Assembly (NCBI RefSeq): GCF_000407565.1
Contig: NZ_ASWI01000003.1
Coordinates: 124,001-188,000, forward strand
Origin: Enterococcus cecorum DSM 20682 = ATCC 43198
GTDB lineage: Bacteria; Bacillota; Bacilli; Lactobacillales; Enterococcaceae
DNA: 64,000 nucleotides
Direction: 5' to 3'
Of the stretch, positions 29,502 to 38,550 are shown piece after piece (the stretch's first letter is position 1; the number at the start of each line of letters is the position of its first letter). The translations under genes were made by a program, and so were the position numbers. The notes beneath the pieces are model-generated. The model saw only the letters and a list, made by a program, of their open reading frames with translations, was not told the DNA's origin and did no database searches.

Positions 29502-29837
29502 TTAGTTATTTAAGCCGATTTCTCTTGCCAATTCTTCTTTGGTCATCCATGCTTGAGTTGCTAGCGTTTCATCTACCATTTGATGCAACTGATGATTAAG
29601 CCTTTGTTTTCTTTGTGTAAATTCTTGGACAATTTGTTCGCCACTTTACCCCTCTTTAATAATATCTTTCAAGATTTCGGTGGAAAAATCGAAAAAGTCG
29701 TACTCTTCCTGAACAAAAGTATACAAAATCCCATTTTCAACTTTTTTAACATCGAGCATAACACCACTTGGAATATTGAACGATTTTGGAACAGTTACCA
29801 TAATTGAATTTCCTTGATTTATTGTCTTTGTAAACAT
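29502..29837 (-). pseudogene. MazE/PemI-like antitoxin interrupted by a stop codon
   Basis: The first 63 codons read an AbrB/MazE-type swapped-hairpin domain (GNSIMVTVPKSFNIPSGV). An in-frame TAA at 29646-29648 is followed, in the same frame, by 47 further codons. These contain LNHQLHQMVDETLATQAW and MTKEELAREIGLNN and end at 29502, as expected for the toxin-binding tail of such antitoxins. One base substitution from a sense codon explains the break. No toxin gene lies next to it, so it appears to be an orphan remnant. The truncated N-terminal protein could still bind DNA. Confidence 0.65.
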
Positions 29838-29923
29838 ATCCCCACTTCTTCCTTGGTTGTTTTTGCTATGTTTATTGTGAACTACTCAAGCTTACTTTGC
29901 CACTTTCACCCACCGATTGAAAG

Positions 29924-29960
29924 CAAAAAAACACGCCAAGCAAGAAACACTTACTTGACG
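29924..29960 (-). terminator. Terminator of the MFS transporter gene at 29974
   Basis: An 11-bp stem (29934-29944 with 29950-29960, with G-T pairs) and a seven-base A-run to the left giving the U-tail. Confidence 0.75.
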
Positions 29961-29973
29961 TTACTTTTCATGA

Positions 29974-31185
29974 TTATTTGCCTATCATCAGCAGTTTGTA
30001 TAAGACCACTGAAAGGATGACACCGATGCCACAAATCAGCATCACAAGCAGATTGGCCGGATTTAAGATAAAGCCAAACACAATCGATCCGACTGGCATA
30101 AAGAGAATGGCAATTGTGAAAATAACAGAGTATACTCTTCCCACATATTCGCTATCGACACTCTTTTGAACAATCGTAAAGAACTGGATATTAAACATGG
30201 TTAAAAATCCACCCATCAAAGCAAACGGCACCAGTGATAGATAAGCATTTTTGAATACAGCATCTTGTAAAGGTAAAAGTGCAATTGATAAGCCACACAA
30301 AACTAAGAATAATAACATTTTATTTTGCGAAACTTCTTTTTTCTTCTCTTTTGAAAGTTTGGTATTCACAGCTGAAAAGACAATCGCTCCAACCGATTCA
30401 GCAATTAATGCCGCGCCGAAAAAGTTACTCATCTCTTTTGAAAAATAGTTATTTAAATAAGGCATACTTAAGTTATACCCACTCAAAAAGAAATTCACCA
30501 TCGCCGAAATAATTAACAGATACATAATCGTTTTGTGCTTGAACATATACTGCAAACCCTCTGTAATTTGCTGGAACACCGACTCTTTTTTCTTTTTTTC
30601 TTTGGGTGGTAGTTGAATCACGATTTTATTGGAGATGAAAGCCGAGAACAGAAACGTTGCCGCATTAAACAGGTAAGAAACTTTTAAGCCGAACAACTGC
30701 CAGACTAACACACCGATACTTGGCGAGGCAATCGAGAAAATTTCCTTTGCCAGTGTAAAACGTGAAAAGTGCGTCTCAATATAATCTTCGGTAATACTTT
30801 CCTTAATCATCGCATTGTAGCTCGGGCTGTTATACGTGGACAAAATCGCCAGTAAAATATTACCAATCAGCATCGCCAAGTACAAATAAGGTGTATCTAA
30901 GAATAAAAAGCCAATCAAACAAGTTATCCCACTCAGAAAGTCAGTGACGATCAAGATTTTTTTACGGTTCACTTTATCAGCAAAGGCACCTGCAAATAAA
31001 TTAAAGACAATCCCAATCATCGTTTCTGAGGACTGATACAAGGACATCAATAACGGTCTACTCGCAAAAACGGAGACCAAAATCATCTTGTTGGCATAAT
31101 CAAATACCGCATTTCCTACCCTTGAAGTAATACTCGACAGCATGATGCGATTCGAGTTTTGCAAATCCACATTTTTCTGTCTCAT
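29974..31185 (-). CDS. MFS transporter (DHA3/macrolide-efflux-like)
   Basis: 403 residues with about 12 hydrophobic segments and the loop 2-3 motif GAFADKVNRKKIL near residue 70, placing it in the major facilitator superfamily. The distribution of charged loops resembles the 'enterobactin exporter/macrolide efflux' branch; the substrate is unknown. The ATG at 31183-31185 has AAGGG eight bases upstream. It is monocistronic, on the minus strand, in the stretch that separates yaaA from dnaN, so it probably arrived later than its neighbours. Confidence 0.83.
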   Translation of the reverse strand: MRQKNVDLQNSNRIMLSSITSRVGNAVFDYANKMILVSVFASRPLLMSLYQSSETMIGIVFNLFAGAFADKVNRKKILIVTDFLSGITCLIGFLFLDTPYLYLAMLIGNILLAILSTYNSPSYNAMIKESITEDYIETHFSRFTLAKEIFSIASPSIGVLVWQLFGLKVSYLFNAATFLFSAFISNKIVIQLPPKEKKKKESVFQQITEGLQYMFKHKTIMYLLIISAMVNFFLSGYNLSMPYLNNYFSKEMSNFFGAALIAESVGAIVFSAVNTKLSKEKKKEVSQNKMLLFLVLCGLSIALLPLQDAVFKNAYLSLVPFALMGGFLTMFNIQFFTIVQKSVDSEYVGRVYSVIFTIAILFMPVGSIVFGFILNPANLLVMLICGIGVILSVVLYKLLMIGK

Positions 31186-31306
31186 TTTTCTCACCCTTTT
31201 CTCACTTTTTTAATGTTTAGTAAGTGTAACATTTTTTATTTTTGAATACAAGATAAAATTTACGGAATGATAAAAAAACAGAAAAATACAATATGCTTAT
31301 ATTACT

Positions 31307-32208
31307 TCATTCATTTAGCTTTATTTGCAAATAATATATATATTCATCCAATGCTTGATTGAAGTCTCTTAAAATAGGGGTGTTTGAGTTAGTAACTTTC
31401 AAAACAGCACTTCTAGGTCTTTTAGCTTTTCTTGCAAGTTCTAAACCATTTATTGGTTCAACATCCACATGAATATCTAGTTTATCAAACAATATCTTCG
31501 TTGCTTGATACCATGTTTTTGCCTCACCAGAATTAATTACATGATGTATACCCTTCATATCATTAGGACGATTCACAAAAGTTTCAATTACCTTTGCTAC
31601 ATCTTTTGTGTAAGTAAAACAGCATTTTTCATCATCTACAACGTGTAATTTTTTTGTTTAATTGAAGCCTCAATAATTGCATCAAAAAAATTTTTCTTAG
31701 ATGATTTGCCAACTTCATTTTCACCAAATAGATTCGCCACTCTAAGAATACTTGCTGTAAGACCTTTTTGGATATACTCGGTTACTATTTCTTCCCCTAT
31801 CTTTTTCGTATAGCCATAAAAATTAATCGGATCTGTTAAATCACTTTCAACATAATATTCTTTTTTTCCTGAAAAAACATAATTTGTTGAAAAGGTAATG
31901 AATTGCGCGTTGATTTCCAAGCAGATTTCACATAGCAATCTAATAAAATCTATGTTTAATTTCTTTGCATTTTCTTGTTCTTTTTCATCATCTTCACAGG
32001 CATCTACACCATTATAGGCAATTGTATTAATAACCACATTAGGTTTTATTTGTAACAATTTTTCTTTTACTAAATCAAACTGCGTCACATTGCCATCTTC
32101 TCTTGTCCATGAAATCAACTCTATTTCAGAGTTAGATGCAAAAGAATATTTTTTTATCATACTTCCTAAATTACCATTTGCTCCAAATAACAATACTTTA
32201 ATTGACAT
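31307..32208 (-). pseudogene. RmlD-like sugar-nucleotide reductase (extended SDR), frameshifted
   Basis: The first frame (from the ATG at 32208 after GGAGGATG) gives 190 residues: a Rossmann GANGNLGSM motif, INTIAYNGVDACEDDE and the SDR pair FSTNYVFSG and YGYTKKIGEE. It stops in a T7 tract (31649-31655; A7 on the coding strand). Adding one A restores the frame, giving HVVDDEKCCFTYTKDVAKVIE and on through an ordinary RmlD C-terminal domain to 31307. The combined length is about 300 residues, normal for dTDP-4-dehydrorhamnose reductase. The tyrosine-lysine catalytic pair is present. It stands alone, without the other dTDP-rhamnose genes, so its role may differ. Homopolymer sequencing error is possible. 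Confidence 0.75.
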
Positions 32209-32242
32209 CGATATATCATCCTCCTTTTTATTAGCTATTCCA

Positions 32243-32509
32243 TCATTTATTGATAATGTCCTTCATCGCCTTAATAACCTCTTTGGAAGAATAAAGCTTA
32301 TCTGTTAGTTCAGCTTCTTTTTCTGCTTCCTATAACTTAAAGTATACTTCACTTTAAAATTGTAAGTTTTCAAATGCCTCCATACTTAAAACAACCATGT
32401 CAACTTTATTCTCCTTTGTCAGAAAAATAGGTTGATTCGTCTCGTGTACAGCATTCATAATATCGTCAAAATCATCATTTAAATCAGTAATAGGTCTATA
32501 ACAATTCAT
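32243..32509 (-). pseudogene. Phd/YefM-type antitoxin with two in-frame stops
   Basis: The ATG at 32507-32509 follows AGGAGGATG and reads MNCYRPITDLNDDFDD with KVDMVVLSMEAFENL, the Phd/YefM DNA-binding core. A TAA follows at codon 52 and a TAG eight codons later. The same frame then continues EAEKEAELTDKLY and SSKEVIKAMKD to 32243, the typical toxin-neutralising tail. The total of 88 codons is normal for the family. No ParE, RelE or Doc toxin is visible next to it. The frame is preserved around both stops, which points to recent inactivation. Confidence 0.72.
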
Positions 32510-32585
32510 CTTACATCCTCCTCGTTATTATTTTAACATACTGATGATGATAAATATCCTAATTCTTTTTGTGTTTATTCAACCC

Positions 32586-32635
32586 TATAAAAAATAACTC
32601 CAACTACACGCTTGATGCTTGGCGTAGTTGGGGTT
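32586..32635 (-). terminator. Terminator, probably of the dnaA-dnaN transcript
   Basis: A 12-bp stem (32596-32607 with 32624-32635, one G-T pair) with an A-rich run on the left that gives the U-tail for leftward transcription. The nearest minus-strand gene upstream is dnaN, with a hairpin repeat in between. Confidence 0.7.
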
Positions 32636-32649
32636 TAGCTTTATTCACT

Positions 32650-32956
32650 TCTAATCTTGTAGCTGATCGACCCAGCTCACATCCTTCATTGACGGCGCTC
32701 AGCAGCTAGACATTGTGAAATTCGCCCTTCCGCTTGAGAAAATCTCCTTTCATCCGATTTTCCAAGCGGGAGGTAAACACACGAATTTCTTCATGTCTAA
32801 TCAAGCTGCTTCGCGACCTTTTTTAATCTGTGTTCAGCGACTAGCTACTTCGGCGTATAAGCCAGCTCGTCTGGGAAAGTCTTTACTTTTTGGACTTTCC
32901 CGACGCTCTGGACAAACTTATCCGCTCGTAGCTTACCGAGTCGCTTCACATCCTTG
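32650..32956. repeat. Modular long-hairpin repeat, copy A (two modules)
   Basis: Two adjacent non-coding modules. Module 2 (about 32701-32812) folds through AGCAGCTAGACAT with its complement at 32793-32810, CGAATTT/AAATTCG, and CCGCTTG/CAAGCGG. Module 1 (about 32834-32944) folds through GCGACTAGCTAC with GTAGCTTACCGAGTCGC and the inner GGGAAAGTC/GACTTTCCC pair. The same units occur at 38551-38860 and, in part, at 54951-55160. The repeat starts just after the dnaN stop codon and is read as minus-strand RNA from dnaN. Confidence 0.75.
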
Positions 32957-32958
32957 TT

Positions 32959-34089
32959 TTAATTCGTGCGGACGGGTGTGATGAGTTGGACGAAGTTGCC
33001 GTTGTCCTCTGCTGGTTCTAAGATAAATGGACGGACTGCAGATAGGAAGCGGATCACGATTTGGCTGTCTTTAAACGCGCGTAAGGCAGCTTTCATATAT
33101 TCTGGATTGAAGGAAATTTCTAGAGGTTCTCCTTCGACTTTTTCATAAGATAGGCGTTCTTCTACCTTCCCTAATTCCGGAGAGCGACCATATAACATCA
33201 CTCCTTCATTAGTAATTGATAGACGAATAATGCTATAACGACCTTCATTAGATAGCAAAGAAGCGCGTTCAACGGATTGTAAAAATTGTGGTCCGTTAAA
33301 AGTAATGCTCGTTTCAAAATTAGTAGGAATCAAGCGACGCGTATCAGGATAATTGCCTTCTAATAAGCGTGAGTAGAATTTCATCGTACTGGTTGTAAAC
33401 ATCACTTGATTATCCATAATGGAAATTTCGACAAATTCTTCATGTTCAGGCAAACTACGAGACAATTCGACTAAGCTCTTACCTGGAATAACCATATCAA
33501 AGTTGGCAGCTGCTTCTTCTAATGGAATGACACGTTGGCTTAGGCGATGAGAATCCGTTGCTACAGCTGTTAATTGATTTTCTTCTAAAATAAAATGTAC
33601 CCCAGTTAAAATTGGGCGTGTTTCTTGGGTTGAGACTGCAAATACGGTTTCGGCTATCACTTGGTTTAATAATGGAATCGGCAATTTCAACGGTGTTGCG
33701 CTAGAAACTTCTGGTAATTGTGGATATTCACTCGCACTTAAACCAGCCACCACGAAATTTGCTTCTCCTGAGGTGATGCTGACTTGTTGGTTACTTAATA
33801 ATTCAATCGTTAACGTATCTTCCGGCAAACGACGCACGATTTCATTAAAGAATCTTGCCTGTATTACAACAGAACCCGTTTGCTCAATTTGCATTTGGGC
33901 TTTTTCACTCTCTTTACTTAAAAAGGTTTCAATAGAGACATCCGCATCGCTACCTGTTAAGTAGATACCATCAGGGGTAAGTTCCATTTTGACCCCAGTT
34001 AAGATTGGCATGGTTGCTTTTCCTGGGATGGCTCTTAATGCGGTTTGTAATTCTTGCATAAAGATGCTTCTATTTAAGGTTACTTTCAT
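32959..34089 (-). CDS. dnaN: DNA polymerase III beta subunit (sliding clamp)
   Basis: 376 residues in three clamp domains. Recognisable blocks include MKVTLNRSIFMQELQ, ATMPILTGVKMEL, TDSHRLSQR and the C-terminal AVRPFILEPAEDN. It forms the dimeric ring that tethers polymerase to DNA. It lies downstream of dnaA in the classical order, separated by the 190-bp origin unwinding region. The gene ends directly against a hairpin repeat. Confidence 0.97.
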   Translation of the reverse strand: MKVTLNRSIFMQELQTALRAIPGKATMPILTGVKMELTPDGIYLTGSDADVSIETFLSKESEKAQMQIEQTGSVVIQARFFNEIVRRLPEDTLTIELLSNQQVSITSGEANFVVAGLSASEYPQLPEVSSATPLKLPIPLLNQVIAETVFAVSTQETRPILTGVHFILEENQLTAVATDSHRLSQRVIPLEEAAANFDMVIPGKSLVELSRSLPEHEEFVEISIMDNQVMFTTSTMKFYSRLLEGNYPDTRRLIPTNFETSITFNGPQFLQSVERASLLSNEGRYSIIRLSITNEGVMLYGRSPELGKVEERLSYEKVEGEPLEISFNPEYMKAALRAFKDSQIVIRFLSAVRPFILEPAEDNGNFVQLITPVRTN

Positions 34090-34127
34090 CAGTTGAAAAT
34101 CCTCTTTTCTATTAATCTGGTACGCTT

Positions 34128-34192
34128 ATTTTATATTATATTAATTAAATATAAAGTAATAGTAGTAGTAGGCTTGTTACTATTGTGGAAAA
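34128..34192. other. oriC unwinding region: AT-rich DUE, DnaA-trios and a DnaA box
   Basis: Read on the minus strand, a DnaA box TTTTCCACA (34192-34184) is followed by a short GC-richer spacer. Next come CTACTACTACTATTA-type trinucleotide repeats (34171-34157) and an A/T-only stretch (34130-34153). This is the order of the DnaA box, DnaA-trio and unwinding element described for bacterial basal origin unwinding systems, and it sits between dnaA and dnaN as in Bacillus. Confidence 0.8.
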
Positions 34193-34210
34193 CTAGGTCT
34201 AAAACCTTGA

Positions 34211-34278
34211 GATATAAAGCTTATCTACTGTGGAAAACTTGTGGATAAGCTTTATATCTTGCACACAAATTATCCACA
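34211..34278. other. oriC: inverted repeat and two consensus DnaA boxes after dnaA
   Basis: A perfect 15-bp inverted repeat (GATATAAAGCTTATC at 34211-34225 and its complement at 34244-34258) encloses TGTGGAAAA- and TGTGGATAA-type sequences. Perfect DnaA boxes are at 34240-34248 (TGTGGATAA) and 34270-34278 (TTATCCACA). Confidence 0.75.
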
Positions 34279-35613
34279 TTAGCCATTGAGCGCATTTTTG
34301 ATTTCGGCGATTTCTTCTTGTAGTTGGGTATTACTGCCAAGAAGCTGCTGAATCTTTTCATGCGCATGGATGACGGTGGTATGATCCTTGCCGCCAAATT
34401 CTGCTCCGATTTTTGGTAAAGAATGATCGGTTAATTCGCGGGATAAATACATCGCGATTTGTCTTGGTACGACGATGGTTTTGACACGTTTCTTACCTTT
34501 CAAATCCTTAACTTGTACATGATAATACTTCGCCACTTGCTCTTGAATGTCTTGAATCGTTACCTGCGTTAAAGGCTGGCTATTTTTCAGTGCTTTCAAG
34601 GCTTCAGCAGCTAAACTGGTGGTGATATCCACATTTTGCATCGTCGCAAAAGCTTGTACCCGCACCAAGGCTCCTTCTAATTCACGGATGTTCGAATCGA
34701 TTTGACCGGCGATGTAACTAAGGGTATCATCTGGAATTTCTAAGTTTTCGGCCTCGGCTTTAGTACGCAAAATCGCAGTTCTGGTTTCCAAATCCGGCGG
34801 CGTAATGTCTACGGATAATCCCCAGGCAAAGCGCGATACCAAACGTTCTGGCAAGGTTGGAATTTCATTTGGCAGACGGTCTGAAGTTAGGACAATCTGC
34901 TTGTTATTGCGGTAAAGCTCTTCAAAAGTATTGAAAAACTCTTCTTGGGTGCCCTCTTTATTGACCAAAAATTGAATATCATCGACTAAAAGCAGGTCAA
35001 CGGTGCGATATTCATTCCGAAATTCTTCCATGCGATTTTTTTGAATAGAATAGATGAAATCGTTGGTGAAATTTTCGCTGCTGACATATTTAATCTTGGC
35101 ATTTGGGCGTTTTAACAGCATTTGATGGCCAATCGCGTGCATCAAGTGCGTCTTCCCTAAACCGACACCTCCGTAGAAAAACAGCGGATTATAAATCGAA
35201 CCTGGATCTTCGGCTACGACTAAGGCTGCTGCATGGGCCATCTGGTTGCCTTTCCCGATGACAAAGGTATCAAAGGTGTATTTCGGATTTAGGAGTGTTT
35301 TTTGTTTGTTTTGTTCCTTTTTCTCTGCTTTTTGCTGTGCCTCTTGTGTTTTTTGCTGACGTTTTTCATCGGCTGGCAAAAAATTAGGAATGACCTCACT
35401 ACCATATAATAGATAGCCAGTTTCAACGATTTTTCCCGCTAAATTGTCTTCCCAATATTTTTTATGTAAAGCACTCGGAACTTCAATTAATAGTTCATTA
35501 CCTTCAAATGAAATAGGATGAGCACTTTCAATCCAGGTGTTGTAACTCACCGTACTCATCTCATCTTTATAAATTTTTTGTAGCTGTGTCCAAAGCTCAT
35601 TTAAAGAAGGCAT
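34279..35613 (-). CDS. dnaA: Chromosomal replication initiator DnaA
   Basis: 444 residues. Domain I opens [19 protein letters not shown]. Domain II is a short Gln/Lys-rich linker (about 88-108). The AAA+ domain has Walker [17 protein letters not shown] and Walker [11 protein letters not shown], and domain IV has the DnaA signature [15 protein letters not shown] for box binding. The ATG at 35611-35613 has GAGGAGG seven bases upstream; a GTG two codons earlier is less likely. DnaA boxes flank the gene on both sides. Confidence 0.98.
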   Translation of the reverse strand: MPSLNELWTQLQKIYKDEMSTVSYNTWIESAHPISFEGNELLIEVPSALHKKYWEDNLAGKIVETGYLLYGSEVIPNFLPADEKRQQKTQEAQQKAEKKEQNKQKTLLNPKYTFDTFVIGKGNQMAHAAALVVAEDPGSIYNPLFFYGGVGLGKTHLMHAIGHQMLLKRPNAKIKYVSSENFTNDFIYSIQKNRMEEFRNEYRTVDLLLVDDIQFLVNKEGTQEEFFNTFEELYRNNKQIVLTSDRLPNEIPTLPERLVSRFAWGLSVDITPPDLETRTAILRTKAEAENLEIPDDTLSYIAGQIDSNIRELEGALVRVQAFATMQNVDITTSLAAEALKALKNSQPLTQVTIQDIQEQVAKYYHVQVKDLKGKKRVKTIVVPRQIAMYLSRELTDHSLPKIGAEFGGKDHTTVIHAHEKIQQLLGSNTQLQEEIAEIKNALNG

Positions 35614-35639
35614 GACCAAACCTCCTCACTAAAATTGGG

Positions 35640-36035
35640 CGCAAAGACCCCGATAAATTGTGGATAACTATACTTTAACATTTTCACGGCAAGTTTTCCA
35701 CAGTCTAGCGCGAATTTCTATCTTTTTTTCACAGAATTGTAATCTGTGTAAAACTTTATTCGCAAAAGGCACAAAAAGATATCCACAAAAGATAAAACCT
35801 TGTGGATATTTTGAGGGATGTAGCGAGTTTCACACAAAGTTATCCTCAATTATGAAGTTAAGGGACGCAAAAGGAAGAGATACTTTTCCACAAAAACTAT
35901 CCACACCTTGAATAAATTCATCCACACCTGTGACTCTGTGGAAAAGTGGTGGATAAGGCTGGGGATTTTTAGCTTGTGGAAAAAAGTAAATGCACAGAGG
36001 ATTCACAGTAAATCACGAAAATGTGGATAAACTAG
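35640..36035. other. oriC: DnaA-box cluster between dnaA and rpmH
   Basis: Non-coding. Consensus or one-mismatch DnaA boxes include 35659-35667 (TGTGGATAA), 35779-35787 (ATATCCACA), 35801-35809 (TGTGGATAT), 35840-35848 (TTATCCTCA) and 36022-36030 (TGTGGATAA). Several CTTTTCCACA-like variants lie at 35690-35705 and 35880-35960. Boxes occur in both orientations. The strand bias of conserved genes switches here. Confidence 0.85.
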
Positions 36036-36134
36036 AAGGAATTCGGTTGTCTTCATTTGGTAAGAATGAAAAAACATTTTTTTCTAAGTAAGTAGTGATT
36101 TTGAGAAATTTCAAGCGCAAAACTCAAATTTTAG

Positions 36135-36164
36135 TTGACAAAATGGCGTTTGACTCGTTATACT
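36135..36164 (+). promoter_or_regulatory. Promoter of rpmH-rnpA
   Basis: -35 TTGACA (36135-36140), 18-bp spacer, -10 TATACT (36159-36164). Confidence 0.8.
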
Positions 36165-36219
36165 AAGTTAGTATGTCGTATAAATAGCAGAAAAAGACTC
36201 TTTTTTGGAGGTGTAAAAT

Positions 36220-36354
36220 ATGAAAAGAACTTATCAACCAAACAAACGTAAACGTCAAAAAGTTCACGGATTCCGTAAACGTATGAGTACTAAAAACGGT
36301 CGTCGCGTATTAGCTAGCCGTCGTCGTAAAGGCAGAAAAGTTTTAGCTGCTTAA
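36220..36354 (+). CDS. rpmH: 50S ribosomal protein L34
   Basis: 44 residues, strongly basic: [18 protein letters not shown], then [15 protein letters not shown] and a KGRKVLAA end. It is the standard first gene of rpmH-rnpA-yidC-jag beside oriC. TTGGAGG precedes the ATG. A terminator follows immediately, which probably gives L34 excess over the downstream genes. Confidence 0.97.
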   Translation: MKRTYQPNKRKRQKVHGFRKRMSTKNGRRVLASRRRKGRKVLAA

Positions 36355-36386
36355 GCCACTGGATTACACAGTGGTTTTTTTTTTTT
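36355..36386 (+). terminator. Terminator or attenuator after rpmH
   Basis: CCACTG (36356-36361) pairs with CAGTGG (36369-36374), followed by a run of twelve T. Confidence 0.8.
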
Positions 36387-36478
36387 GCCCATTTTTACAT
36401 AAATAGGATGAAGATTGTCTATAAAATATGTTAGAATAGTCAAGTGAGTAAGAAAAAAAGGAATTGATTAGACGAATT

Positions 36479-36832
36479 ATGAGAAAATCGTATCGAGTGA
36501 AGAAAGAATCCGAATTTCAAAGGGTTTTTAATCAAGGTGCTTCATTTGCGAATCGTCGCTTTGTGGTTTATTTTATCGAAAAACCAGAGCAGCCTCATTT
36601 TCGTGTCGGCCTATCCGTTGGTAAAAAAGTCGGCAATGCGGTCACAAGAAATGCGGTGAAGCGAAAAATTCGTGCGAGTATTTATCAAATGAAAGATCAG
36701 TTGAGAAGCGATATCGATTTTATCGTGATTGCCAGGGCAAGTTGTGCGGACTTGCCATCTGCTGAGATTTACTCCAACTTGAAGCATGTGTTAAAACTTG
36801 CCAAAATTTATCAAGAAGAAAATAACGCATAA
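36479..36832 (+). CDS. rnpA: Ribonuclease P protein component
   Basis: 117 residues, basic; assists the RNase P RNA in tRNA 5' maturation. It begins MRKSYRVKKESEFQRVF and carries the conserved RNR-type motif KKVGNAVTRNAVKRKIR. I use the ATG at 36479. The frame extends five codons upstream to a TTG, and the ribosome-site candidate AAAGGA is rather far from the ATG (about 16 bases), so the start is not certain. Confidence 0.94.
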   Translation: MRKSYRVKKESEFQRVFNQGASFANRRFVVYFIEKPEQPHFRVGLSVGKKVGNAVTRNAVKRKIRASIYQMKDQLRSDIDFIVIARASCADLPSAEIYSNLKHVLKLAKIYQEENNA

Positions 36833-36871
36833 AAAGATGTGTTAAATTGTATGAAGGGTGGAAAAAATTGA

Positions 36872-37687
36872 GTGAAAAAAAGTAAGCGCATGATATTGCT
36901 GTCGAGTCTAGCAGCAATGGTATTATTCCTAAGTGCTTGTGGGACAAGTGAAGTCAGTGTCAATAGTACCGGCATTTGGGACCGTTATATTGTTTATTAT
37001 TTTGCTAAGGCGATTGAGTTTCTTTCGTTTGGCAATACGGGAATAGGGATTATCATCTTTACCTTGATTATCCGTTTGTTATTATTCCCATTGATGAGTA
37101 TGCAAATGAAGAGCATGCAAAAAGTTCAAGAATTGCAACCACAGTTAAAAGCACTGCAAGAAAAATATGCGTCTAAAGATATCGAAACGCAAAATAAATT
37201 ACGTGAAGAAACCTCAAGACTATATTCTGAAAACGGTGCGAATCCTTACCTTGGATGTTTGCCATTAGTCATTCAGTTGCCAATCTTAACGGCATTGTGG
37301 CAAGCATTATCACGTGTGCCGGCTTTACAACAAGGCGAATTTTTATGGTTGCATCTCGGACAAAAAGACCCGTACTACATTTTACCAATCTTAGCGGCAG
37401 TCTTTACATTTGGTAGTATGTATCTTTCAAGCATGAGCCAAGTGCAGTCCAATCCAAGTATGAAGATTATGACGTATTTCATGCCGTTGATGATTTTGGG
37501 AATGGGTGTGAACTTGGCCAGTGGGGTTGCCTTGTACTGGGCGGTTTCCAATGCTTTCCAAGTGGTGCAAACGTTATTGATTAATAATCCATTCAAAATC
37601 AAAAAAGAGCGCGAGGAAAAAATTCGTGCTGAACGGGCGAGAAAACGTGCCTTACAAAAAGCGATGAAGAAGAAATTGAAAAAATAA
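36872..37687 (+). CDS. yidC: Membrane protein insertase YidC (lipoprotein form)
   Basis: 271 residues with a GTG start. A lipoprotein signal peptide (lipobox LSAC near residue 23) is followed by the five-helix OxaA/YidC core, including IRLLLFPLMSMQMKSMQKVQ and NPYLGCLPLVIQLPILTALWQ. It ends in a basic tail (KRALQKAMKKKLKK) that contacts the ribosome. It inserts membrane proteins with or without SecYEG. It follows rnpA closely and precedes khpB by 12 bases. Confidence 0.95.
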   Translation: MKKSKRMILLSSLAAMVLFLSACGTSEVSVNSTGIWDRYIVYYFAKAIEFLSFGNTGIGIIIFTLIIRLLLFPLMSMQMKSMQKVQELQPQLKALQEKYASKDIETQNKLREETSRLYSENGANPYLGCLPLVIQLPILTALWQALSRVPALQQGEFLWLHLGQKDPYYILPILAAVFTFGSMYLSSMSQVQSNPSMKIMTYFMPLMILGMGVNLASGVALYWAVSNAFQVVQTLLINNPFKIKKEREEKIRAERARKRALQKAMKKKLKK

Positions 37688-37699
37688 GGAGGCTTTCAT

Positions 37700-38497
37700 A
37701 TGTCAGTTTATGTAGGAACGACGGTAGATGAAGCAGTTGCAATTGGTTTAAAAGATTTAGGATTAAGCAAAGAGCAAGTAGCCATTGAAGTCATCGATGA
37801 AGGGAAAAAAGGCTTTTTAGGAATGGGCCGCAAAAATGCCCAAGTCAAAATCGAGCCAGTTGTGTCTGAAACTACAGAAGAAGTAGTGGTACCAGAAAAA
37901 ATCATTGAAGAAATCAAAGAAGTCATGACGGAGACTCCAGAAGAAAATGTACAAGAAGAAACTGCAGAAGTAGCCGTTGAAGAAGTTGAGGAAAATGCAG
38001 CGCCTAGCCAAGAAATATTGGAAAACGATGGTCTAAGCGATGAAGAAGCCTTGAAAAAAGTGGCAATCTATGTGACAGAAGTAAGTCAAAAATTAGGGGC
38101 GCCTGCTTTAGTACGTATGAAACGCGAAGAAGGTGTAGTGATTTTCCAATTAGATACGAAAAAACAAGGGATTTTAATTGGCAAACACGGCAAGACTTTA
38201 AATGCGTTACAATATTTGGTGCAAGTTTACGTTCATCGCATTGCTAAAAATAAATTATCTGTTGTTTTAAATGTGGGGGATTATCGTGAAAAACGTCAAG
38301 CGATTTTGAAACGTTTGGCTGATCGTACCGCACAACAAGTCAAACGCAGTCAACGTCCAGTTTTCTTAGAGCCAATGCCAGCTTTTGAAAGAAAACAAAT
38401 TCATGCGGCTTTAAGCAATGTGCCATATGTTCAAACCCATTCAGAAGGCGATGAACCTTATCGTTATCTAGTGGTTGAACCAGTGAAAACTTTATAA
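37700..38497 (+). CDS. khpB: RNA-binding protein KhpB (Jag/EloR)
   Basis: 265 residues. Jag-N domain (about 1-52, VYVGTTVDEAVAIGL, KKGFLGMG), then an acidic Glu/Val-rich linker (about 55-115). A KH domain with LIGKHGKTLNALQYL and a C-terminal R3H domain with RKQIHAALSN complete it. In streptococci the protein controls cell elongation with KhpA. It sits at the end of the yidC operon before a strong terminator; mnmE, often near this gene in Firmicutes, is 16.7 kb away. Confidence 0.95.
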   Translation: MSVYVGTTVDEAVAIGLKDLGLSKEQVAIEVIDEGKKGFLGMGRKNAQVKIEPVVSETTEEVVVPEKIIEEIKEVMTETPEENVQEETAEVAVEEVEENAAPSQEILENDGLSDEEALKKVAIYVTEVSQKLGAPALVRMKREEGVVIFQLDTKKQGILIGKHGKTLNALQYLVQVYVHRIAKNKLSVVLNVGDYREKRQAILKRLADRTAQQVKRSQRPVFLEPMPAFERKQIHAALSNVPYVQTHSEGDEPYRYLVVEPVKTL

Positions 38498-38507
38498 AAA
38501 AACAATG

Positions 38508-38547
38508 ACGAGTATGTGGCAAAAACCAAACACATACTCGTTTTTTA
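38508..38547 (+). terminator. Terminator of the rnpA-yidC-khpB operon
   Basis: A perfect 11-bp stem (38508-38518 with 38531-38541) followed by a T-run. Confidence 0.9.
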
Positions 38548-38550
38548 ATA

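Noticed and set aside
32715-32981. An 88-codon frame across hairpin repeat copy A
   Set aside because: Explained by the repeat's base composition; it runs into dnaN and has no counterpart in the other repeat copies.
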